A program made the translations under genes and the position numbers. This document shows, one piece after another, positions 33,406 to 40,099 of a DNA stretch of 64,000 nucleotides. The stretch lies in assembly GCF_001898575.1 (NCBI RefSeq), contig NZ_MKUD01000001.1:61457-125456 (forward strand). The letters run 5' to 3'. The notes beneath the pieces were generated by a model that saw only the letters and a list, made by a program, of their open reading frames with translations, was not told where the DNA came from and searched no databases. This stretch comes from Spirosoma sp. 48-14. Lineage in GTDB: Bacteria; Bacteroidota; Bacteroidia; Cytophagales; Spirosomataceae. Within the stretch, counting starts at the first letter, position 1; every line of letters begins with the position of its first letter.

Positions 33406-35355
33406 ATGCCCATCAAACTCTTCATCGCGCTGCTCATCACGTTAGCAGGCAACGCCTATGCGCAAAATCAGAACCTGTTGAGCGGCAAATACACGGCCGA
33501 CGATCTCAAAAAAGTTCTGATTCCACAGGCTCAGTGGGCGCCCTTTCCAAAACGGGATTATCGGGCAGGCTGGGCCAAAGCCGATCAGGCGATGCTGAAC
33601 GCGTATGTCAAAAAAGCCGAATCATACCTCACGTATCAGTGGCCGAGCATTCCCGCCACCAAATCCCTGCTGATTGAACGAACAGGCAACCGAACCGACT
33701 ACGAAGCCATTAGTTTCAAAAAACGGGAAGTGCTGGGCACGCTGCTCCTGGCCGAAATCGCTGAAAATAAGGGACGTTTCATCGACCCGATTGTGGATGG
33801 CGTCTGGTCCATTTGTGAAGAATCGTTCTGGGGAGCGTCGGCTCATTTGCCCAAAGGCAAGGCGTATTTAGGATTGGTCGATGTGTCGCAGCCATTTGTC
33901 GATCTGTTTGCGGCCGAAACCGCTACGTATCTGGCCTGGGTCGATTATTACCTGGGCGATAAACTCGATGCCGTTTCACCACAGATTCGCAAACGCATCT
34001 ATAACGAAACCAATTACCGGGTTTTTCAGCCCCTGATGACCAAACCTCACGGCTGGATGACCAAAACCTCGGCTGGTCGGCCACCCAATAACTGGAACCC
34101 CTGGATTTGCTCTAACTGGCTCAACGCCGTTTTATTGCTTGAAAAAGACGATAATAAACGGGCCGCGTCGGTGGCGAAACTCCTGCATGTACTCGATGAA
34201 TTTGTAAATCCATACCCGCAGGATGGGGGCTGCGACGAAGGACCAAGTTACTGGGGTGCCGCAGCCGCTTCGCTCTTCGACAATATTGCGATGCTGAATA
34301 CAGCCAGCAACGATGCCTTTCAGTACGTGTATGCCGACGAGAAGTTTCGGAATATGGGCAGGTTTATCTACCGCGCCCAAATCAGTGAAAAATACTTCCT
34401 GAATTTTGCCGATGCCGACCCTCAACCGGGTATGGCCGCTACCATGATTTATCGGTATGGGAAAGCGATCAATGACCCCGACATGATGCGCTTTGGCGCC
34501 TATTATCGGCAACCCGAAGACAGTAGCATCGGACGGTTTCACTTCTTCCGCAACTTCTATGCGCTGTTCATGCAGGATGAGTTCCAGAAAGCTCCCCAGG
34601 GATTACCGCTTCCTAAAGATGTCTGGTTACCTAACCTTCAGGTATTTGCGGCCCGCGATCAGGCTGGCACAACCAACGGATTTTATGTAGCGGCCAAAGG
34701 GGGTCATAATGATGAAAGCCATAACCACAACGACATCGGCAATTATGTGGTCTACTACGATGGGCAACCGCTGTTGATCGATGTAGGCCGGGGAACCTAC
34801 ACGGCTAAAACGTTCAGCAGCAAACGATACGACATCTGGTACAACTGCTCCGACTACCATAACCTACCCACCATCAATGGGCAGAATCAACCACCCGGTA
34901 TGTCGTTTAAGGCCACCAATGTGTCGTACAAAACGGATAAGACAGGTACCCAATTTGGCGTCGATATTTCGAAGGCCTATCCGAAAGAATCGGGGGTTAA
35001 TCGCTGGCAGCGGAGCATCCGTCTAAACCGGGGAAAAAGTGTACAGATAGACGACGAGTTTACGCTCCAGCAGGCTACTCAACTCACTCAACACCTGATG
35101 ACCTGCTACCCAGCCGAAGCTGGAAAACCCGGCGAACTCATCATTCACTACGCTCCTAAGCAGGGCACCCCACACGACTTCGTGGTGAAATACAACCCAA
35201 AACAGTTGCAGCCATCGGTCGAAAAAGTAAAGCTGGAAGCGCCCGAAGATCAGGGTATTATTACGAAATGGGGCGATACCATTTACCGGATTAACTTCAC
35301 CGCACTCGCCCCCAAAACCTCGGACAAGCTTAACTTTGTGATTGTACCGAAGTAA
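33406..35355 (+). CDS. Heparinase II/III-family lyase
   Basis: A 649-residue secreted lyase with signal peptide MPIKLFIALLITLAGNAYAQ. The N-terminal two thirds form an alpha/alpha toroid (NNWNPWICSNWLNAVLLL, DGGCDEGPSYWG); the C-terminal part is the heparinase II/III beta-sandwich, with GGHNDESHNHNDIGNY followed by PLLIDVGRGTYT. These enzymes act on uronic-acid polysaccharides and often finish oligosaccharides from endo-lyases. The substrate is not deducible. It is the last gene of the locus operon, 12 bp after the lyase. Confidence 0.88.
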   Translation: MPIKLFIALLITLAGNAYAQNQNLLSGKYTADDLKKVLIPQAQWAPFPKRDYRAGWAKADQAMLNAYVKKAESYLTYQWPSIPATKSLLIERTGNRTDYEAISFKKREVLGTLLLAEIAENKGRFIDPIVDGVWSICEESFWGASAHLPKGKAYLGLVDVSQPFVDLFAAETATYLAWVDYYLGDKLDAVSPQIRKRIYNETNYRVFQPLMTKPHGWMTKTSAGRPPNNWNPWICSNWLNAVLLLEKDDNKRAASVAKLLHVLDEFVNPYPQDGGCDEGPSYWGAAAASLFDNIAMLNTASNDAFQYVYADEKFRNMGRFIYRAQISEKYFLNFADADPQPGMAATMIYRYGKAINDPDMMRFGAYYRQPEDSSIGRFHFFRNFYALFMQDEFQKAPQGLPLPKDVWLPNLQVFAARDQAGTTNGFYVAAKGGHNDESHNHNDIGNYVVYYDGQPLLIDVGRGTYTAKTFSSKRYDIWYNCSDYHNLPTINGQNQPPGMSFKATNVSYKTDKTGTQFGVDISKAYPKESGVNRWQRSIRLNRGKSVQIDDEFTLQQATQLTQHLMTCYPAEAGKPGELIIHYAPKQGTPHDFVVKYNPKQLQPSVEKVKLEAPEDQGIITKWGDTIYRINFTALAPKTSDKLNFVIVPK

Positions 35356-35379
35356 AGCCCAAACAATTGAGTATTTTAT

Positions 35380-35679
35380 ATGAACTCAAGGAAAAAAAGT
35401 GATTGGTTTTCAATTGTCGCCTTAACTACACAAACTCCAAATGAACATGGATTTGTAATATACAACGAGGAAAAGTTCAATTTTCAGTATGTAGGATATT
35501 CCCAAAACCGGATGGGCTATCTGACAATATGGAATGCTAGTAACAAGAAGGCAACGAGAGTACTTAATTGTCGAATTCCTGACAGCGTTAGCTTTATAGA
35601 ATTTGACGAAGCAGAAGCATTTGAGCACTCTTTACCTAAAGAGTTGAATTATGAGTTAGATTGGTTAGTGAATAACTGA
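35380..35679 (+). CDS. Hypothetical protein, AT-rich
   Basis: A 99-residue soluble protein starting MNSRKKSDWFSIVAL. It has no signal, membrane segment or known motif, and is rich in aromatic and Asn residues. Its base composition is clearly more AT-rich than the neighbouring genes, which suggests separate acquisition. It lies 24 bp after the heparinase-like gene, then a 25-bp perfect palindrome follows. It may be an immunity-like or phage-derived small protein, but nothing in the sequence proves this. Confidence 0.55.
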   Translation: MNSRKKSDWFSIVALTTQTPNEHGFVIYNEEKFNFQYVGYSQNRMGYLTIWNASNKKATRVLNCRIPDSVSFIEFDEAEAFEHSLPKELNYELDWLVNN

Positions 35680-35698
35680 ATAATACAAACTCCCTCCT

Positions 35699-35752
35699 CC
35701 CCATGTTGTTTCTCGTGTCTGTGAGGACACAGACACGAGAAACAACATGGGG
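35699..35752. repeat. 25-bp perfect inverted repeat between convergent genes
   Basis: Arms 35699-35723 and 35728-35752 are perfect reverse complements with a four-base loop AGGA, so the element is close to a true cruciform. It separates the AT-rich gene from the convergent dehydrogenase. There is no T run. Likely a bidirectional transcription end or mRNA-stabilising hairpin. Confidence 0.9.
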
Positions 35753-35767
35753 AATCTTGATAAGCCT

Positions 35768-36508
35768 CTACGCGTTCATAGCGGCCAGCGCATCGGCGGG
35801 CGATTTTCGGGCTAACTCATATATCTGAGCCGTGAGCCCGACGTGAATTTCATACGCGTTGTTCTCAAGGGCATGGAGCAGATCAGCCGCTACCACCGAT
35901 GGAGCGATACCATTGGTAGCTCCGCCAATTTCCTGCGAAAAATCAGTATCGACCAGCGGGGGCATCAATTCAAAAACTTTGGTGGTTGAGCTCCGCTCCA
36001 GCGTAATCCGTAACGACTGAGAATAGGAGTGTAAGGCTGCTTTACTGGCCCCATAGGTCGCCATCCGATGACTGGGAGCCAATGCTACAATCGACGTTAC
36101 ATTGACAATGGCGGCTTCTTCCTGCCTATTCAACAGATCGACCAGTTTTTCCGTCAGCCGAATAACCGACAGGTAGTTGGTCAGCATCTCATCACCCGCC
36201 TTTTCAAACGCATTGGCCTGAGCTGCCTGTTGGTAATAGAACGCTTTACCCGCATTGTTAATCAGAATATTTAGGTTCGGAAAGTCGGCATACAATTGGT
36301 CAACCAGACGGTTTACATCGGCCTCATTCGTTACGTCACTCACAATCGCCGTTACATTCTGGAGTTGAGCAGCCGCTTTTTTCAGACGATTTTCATCCCG
36401 ACCAGTGATAATTACATGGTTGCCTTTCTGATCGAACAGTTTAGCGATTTCAAAGCCGATACCGGCGCTTCCTCCTGTAATCAGGACTGTATTCTGAGTC
36501 GTTTTCAT
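35768..36508 (-). CDS. Short-chain dehydrogenase/reductase
   Basis: A 246-residue NAD(P)-dependent SDR, like the DltE group. Cofactor motif ITGGSAGIGFEIA at about 10-22, NNAG (ILINNAGKAFYY, about 84), and active site YGASK (about 152-156) with the preceding Ser in VNVTSIVA. It lies downstream of a tetR gene on the same strand. A 14-bp palindrome (36543-36556) lies 35 bp upstream of its ATG and matches the one in front of tetR, so repression by that TetR is very likely. Substrate unknown. Confidence 0.9.
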   Translation of the reverse strand: MKTTQNTVLITGGSAGIGFEIAKLFDQKGNHVIITGRDENRLKKAAAQLQNVTAIVSDVTNEADVNRLVDQLYADFPNLNILINNAGKAFYYQQAAQANAFEKAGDEMLTNYLSVIRLTEKLVDLLNRQEEAAIVNVTSIVALAPSHRMATYGASKAALHSYSQSLRITLERSSTTKVFELMPPLVDTDFSQEIGGATNGIAPSVVAADLLHALENNAYEIHVGLTAQIYELARKSPADALAAMNA

Positions 36509-36542
36509 GTCATTTATTTTTCAGTGTCAATTTTCAATAAAA

Positions 36543-36556
36543 ATACCAATCGGTAT
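36543..36556. promoter_or_regulatory. Probable TetR operator of the dehydrogenase gene
   Basis: ATACCAATCGGTAT is a palindrome with only the central pair off symmetry. It lies between the tetR stop (36575) and the dehydrogenase ATG (36508). It matches the palindrome at 37187-37200 in 13 of 14 bases. Confidence 0.75.
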
Positions 36557-36574
36557 TTTTTAGTTCAAAAATTT

Positions 36575-37177
36575 TCAACTTTTTAATTGATCAACAAGAA
36601 ACTCCACAGTTTTCAGAACTTTCGCCAGGCTAGACGGATTATTCGTTGCTTTGGCAATCATAATACCTCCTTCGATCAAAGCAATCATCGACAGGGCCGT
36701 TTGTTCCGGTGCTATATCTGGTTTAAACTCACCCGCGTCAATACCGCCCCGAATCAGATCAACCAGGCGTTTTTTCCAGGCTTCGATAGCCTTGGCGGCT
36801 TTATCTTTCAGCAGATTATTCGTATCGTCGGCATCAATGGCAGTATTCAAAATAGGGCATCCCCCTTCAGGAAATGGCATCCCAGAGTACTTATGGTAGA
36901 TTTGAGCATAGACCAGTAGTTTCCGATGAAATGTCGTTTCCTGAGCCAGGCGTTGCTGAATCACCTGATTGATTTTAGACAGGTTGTAGTCAAAACAGGC
37001 CAGGGCAACTTCTTCTTTACTCCCAAAGTTGCCATAAATACTACCTTTCGTCAGGCCAGTTGCTTCGGTCAGGTCCGACAGCGATGTTCCCGCATAGCCT
37101 TTCGTATTGAAAATACCGGCGGTCGTTTCGATAATAAACTGCCGGGTTCGTTCTGCTTTTGACAATTCATTTTTCAT
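36575..37177 (-). CDS. TetR-family repressor
   Basis: A 200-residue TetR/AcrR-type regulator. The ATG at 37177 (MKNELSKAERTRQFIIET) is preferred because the frame upstream crosses its own operator. The helix-turn-helix is at about 25-47 (GTSLSDLTEATGLTKGSIYGNFGSKEE in two parts), and a TetR_C_11-like ligand-binding domain follows with CPILNTAIDADD. It should repress itself and the downstream dehydrogenase through the two palindromes. The inducer is unknown. Confidence 0.9.
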   Translation of the reverse strand: MKNELSKAERTRQFIIETTAGIFNTKGYAGTSLSDLTEATGLTKGSIYGNFGSKEEVALACFDYNLSKINQVIQQRLAQETTFHRKLLVYAQIYHKYSGMPFPEGGCPILNTAIDADDTNNLLKDKAAKAIEAWKKRLVDLIRGGIDAGEFKPDIAPEQTALSMIALIEGGIMIAKATNNPSSLAKVLKTVEFLVDQLKS

Positions 37178-37186
37178 AGAACAAAT

Positions 37187-37200
37187 ATACCAATTGGTAT
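37187..37200. promoter_or_regulatory. Probable TetR operator (autoregulation)
   Basis: ATACCAATTGGTAT is a perfect 14-bp palindrome located 10 bp upstream of the tetR ATG and about 95 bp before the divergent FabF-type gene. Binding here would block tetR and could also affect the synthase gene. Confidence 0.8.
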
Positions 37201-37294
37201 TTATATTTCCTACATTTGTGCAAACTTTATGCGCCAGCCACAAGGACGCTCTTCATCAGGGCCAATACCGACCTGGCTGACAACTATAACTACT

Positions 37295-38539
37295 ATGTTA
37301 CACCGAGTTGTTATTACCGGATTAGGTGCATTGACTCCCGTAGGCAACGACATTCCAATGTTCTGGGCGAATGTTCTTGCTGGTCGCAGTGGAGCCGCAC
37401 CCATTACCCATTTCGACGCTTCGTTGTTCCGAACGCAATTTGCGTCTGAACTGAAACAATACAATGCTTCTGATTACTTATCCCATGCCGACGGCAAACG
37501 AACCGATCGGTTTACCCAATACGCCTTGATTGCTGCCGATCAGGCAATAAAAGACTCCGGCTTTGAGCTATCTCGACTGGACCCGTTCGATGTGGGTGTT
37601 ATTTGGGGAAATGGACAGGGGGGTATGGATGTATTTGAAGAGCAGGTGACGGAATATGTCAAGGGCAACGGCCAGCCACGTTTTAGTCCTTTTTTTGTAC
37701 CGAAACTCATTGCCAATATGGCGTCGGGTATGATCTCGATTCGTCATGGTTTTATGGGCATCAATTACACCACCGTTTCGGCCTGCGCCACCTCCAATAC
37801 CGCCATCATGGATGCGTTCAATTACATCCGGCTGGGAAAAGCGAAAATCATCGTCACCGGCGGATCGGAAGCACCCATCACCCCAGCCTCGTTCGGCGGG
37901 TTTAGCGCCATAAAAGCCATGTCGACGCGCAATGATGACCCTACTACCGCTTCCCGTCCGTTCGATGTCGAACGCGACGGCTTTGTGATGGGTGAAGGAG
38001 CAGGCGCTCTGGTGCTGGAAGAGTACGAACATGCCGTCAGACGGGGAGCTACAATCTATGGTGAAATCACCGGGGCAGCCATGACGGCCGACGCCTATCA
38101 TATGACGGCGACGCACCCCGAAGGACTGGGTGCCGCCAAAGCGATGCAACTAGCCCTGGCCGAAGCAGGTTTAGCTATTCAGGATGTGGATTATCTGAAT
38201 CCGCATGCAACGTCTACGCCCGTCGGTGATTTATCCGAAATCAAAGCTATTCTTCAACTGGCCGGAACGCCCCCATCCTCCCTACACATCAGTGCGACCA
38301 AATCAATTACGGGCCATTTGATGGGGGCTGCAGGGGCAATCGAAGCGATTATTTGCCTGTTGTCGATGCGCGACAATGTGATTCCACCGACTATTAATAC
38401 GACAGAATTAGACCCGGCTATTCCTAAGGATGTATCCATTGTGCTGGGAGAAGCAAGGCCTGCCCGTGTCAATACAACCCTAAGCAACGCCTTTGGATTC
38501 GGTGGGCATAACGCAACGGTTGTATTCCAGAAAGTGTGA
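37295..38539 (+). CDS. Beta-ketoacyl-ACP synthase II (FabF-like)
   Basis: A 414-residue condensing enzyme of fatty acid or polyketide synthesis. The ATG at 37295 (MLHRVVITGLGALTPVGND) gives the usual N terminus. The Cys-His-His catalytic set is visible: Cys near 164 in VSACATSN, His near 304 in NPHATSTPVGD, His near 340 in KSITGHLMGAAG. It would elongate acyl-ACP with malonyl-ACP in the cytoplasm. It is not beside acpP or other fab genes, so it may be a second copy with a special role. It is divergent from tetR and shares the region with the operator. Confidence 0.9.
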   Translation: MLHRVVITGLGALTPVGNDIPMFWANVLAGRSGAAPITHFDASLFRTQFASELKQYNASDYLSHADGKRTDRFTQYALIAADQAIKDSGFELSRLDPFDVGVIWGNGQGGMDVFEEQVTEYVKGNGQPRFSPFFVPKLIANMASGMISIRHGFMGINYTTVSACATSNTAIMDAFNYIRLGKAKIIVTGGSEAPITPASFGGFSAIKAMSTRNDDPTTASRPFDVERDGFVMGEGAGALVLEEYEHAVRRGATIYGEITGAAMTADAYHMTATHPEGLGAAKAMQLALAEAGLAIQDVDYLNPHATSTPVGDLSEIKAILQLAGTPPSSLHISATKSITGHLMGAAGAIEAIICLLSMRDNVIPPTINTTELDPAIPKDVSIVLGEARPARVNTTLSNAFGFGGHNATVVFQKV

Positions 38540-38553
38540 AGGAGAAAAATATA

Positions 38554-38653
38554 GTGCGGGCGGGTTCTTAAACCCGCCCAGCGAGGTTTCTCAAAACCTA
38601 TTGGTTCGGTTTTGAGAAACCTCACGCTGTCGGATGTCAGCATCCGCCCGCAC
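38554..38653. repeat. Composite of nested inverted repeats
   Basis: An outer 10-bp stem (38554-38563 with 38644-38653) encloses a 15-bp hairpin (AGGTTTCTCAAAACC with its inversion, about 38584-38622) and a small hairpin (GGATG/CATCC). A third hairpin (GGGCGGGT/ACCCGCCC) competes with the outer stem, so two alternative folds are possible. It lies between two codirectional genes. Confidence 0.8.
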
Positions 38654-38780
38654 ATAGCACAGGACTACACACTATACCGTAAATCGCTTGTTAATAACGC
38701 AGCTGGCTACACGATAATACGCTTGTAACGTCGACAGATTGCCGTGTTTGTAGTAACTTTGTGCCCTTTTTCCACAAAAA

Positions 38781-40046
38781 ATGGCATCTATTTCCTGCGG
38801 CATTGATTTTGGCACATCGAACACAAGTGTAGCGATTGCCCACAACGGCACGATTAACCTTGTTCCTGTTGAGCAGACACACGTTACGATTCCCAGTGCA
38901 TTGTTTTTTCAGCGCGTCGATAACCGTCCATTCTATGGACGAGCGGCTGTCCGTATGTTCTTCGACCGGGAGGACGGGCGTTTCATGCGAAGTTTGAAGC
39001 GGGTGCTGGGTACATCGCTCATGAAACAGGGAACCCTGGTGAACGGTGCATCCATGAATTTCTCGATCATCATCAGCTCATTTCTGCGGCATATAAAAGC
39101 TAAGGCAGATGCCGAAGCCGGGCAGGAAATCGAGCATGTCGTTATGGGGCGGCCCGTTCATTTTGTTGATAACGACCCGGATGCGGATGTCCGCGCTCAG
39201 GCCGAATTACAAGCTATTGCGCAGCGAATCGGGTTCAAACACATTGAATTTCAGTTCGAGCCGATCGCGGCTGCTTTTGCGCATGAAGTTCGGATCAAGG
39301 GCGAAAAGCTGGCCATTGTGGCCGACTTAGGGGGTGGTACGTCCGATTTTACGGTTATCAAACTATCAGATCAATATATCCATAAACCAGATCGCTCGTC
39401 GGATATTCTGGCGAATACGGGCGTTCGGATCGGCGGTAACGACTTCGATAAAGAGCTTAGTCTGACAGCCATCATGCCCGAAATTGGGTATCGGACTACG
39501 TATGGGCCTAAAAATCTGGAAGTACCTCTAAAACCATTCTATGACCTGGCCGAGTGGAGTAAGGTCAACTTTTTGTATACCCCGAAAACCATCATGCAGG
39601 TTCGGCAATTGCTTCACCAATCGCACGATAAAAAGCGATACCGAAGGCTGTTGCAGGTTCTCGAAGATGAAACCGGCCACTCACTGCTGGCAACCTCCGA
39701 AAGTGCCAAAATCGCTCTATCAGCTCAGCCCATTCATACGGCTACCTTCGATTTTATAGAAGAAGACTTTTTCATCCCGATCAAACGAGAACTTTTTGAA
39801 GAGTCTATTCAGAACGATGTCGACAAGATAGCTGCTTCGGCCCGGCAGTGTCTTCAGGATGCCGGTGTGCGTAACGAAGACATCGATTTAGTGATTCTGA
39901 CGGGAGGCTCCACCGAAGTTCATTCCGTACAGGTTGCGTTTAAACAGCTCTTTCCGAATGCGGCTATTGCCGATCAGAACAAACTATCCAGCGTCGGGCT
40001 GGGCTTAGCCTACGATAGCCAGTATAAGTTTGGGAGCGACCAATAA
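38781..40046 (+). CDS. YegD-like Hsp70-family protein
   Basis: A 421-residue protein that consists only of an actin-like Hsp70 ATPase domain. Phosphate 1 motif GIDFGTSNTSVAI at 7-19, phosphate 2 motif VADLGGGTSDFTV near 180, adenosine motif VILTGGSTEVHSVQ near 375. The substrate-binding domain of DnaK is absent, which is the YegD architecture. Role in the family is unclear (putative chaperone). Monocistronic, no DnaJ or GrpE nearby. Confidence 0.88.
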   Translation: MASISCGIDFGTSNTSVAIAHNGTINLVPVEQTHVTIPSALFFQRVDNRPFYGRAAVRMFFDREDGRFMRSLKRVLGTSLMKQGTLVNGASMNFSIIISSFLRHIKAKADAEAGQEIEHVVMGRPVHFVDNDPDADVRAQAELQAIAQRIGFKHIEFQFEPIAAAFAHEVRIKGEKLAIVADLGGGTSDFTVIKLSDQYIHKPDRSSDILANTGVRIGGNDFDKELSLTAIMPEIGYRTTYGPKNLEVPLKPFYDLAEWSKVNFLYTPKTIMQVRQLLHQSHDKKRYRRLLQVLEDETGHSLLATSESAKIALSAQPIHTATFDFIEEDFFIPIKRELFEESIQNDVDKIAASARQCLQDAGVRNEDIDLVILTGGSTEVHSVQVAFKQLFPNAAIADQNKLSSVGLGLAYDSQYKFGSDQ

Positions 40047-40061
40047 GCCTGTCCGGCTCCG

Positions 40062-40090
40062 GCTCGTCCGCGACACAATCACGGATGAGC
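40062..40090. terminator. Weak hairpin between convergent genes
   Basis: GCTCGTCCG (40062-40070) pairs with CGGATGAGC (40082-40090) with one G-T pair and no T run. It sits between the convergent Hsp70-like and metalloprotease genes and may serve both. Confidence 0.4.
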
Positions 40091-40099
40091 AGCGGTCCG

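Noticed and set aside
37568..38149. 193-codon frame antisense to the FabF-like gene
   Set aside because: Complete overlap with a gene whose catalytic residues are all present; the product is rich in Arg, Gly and His, typical of antisense frames.
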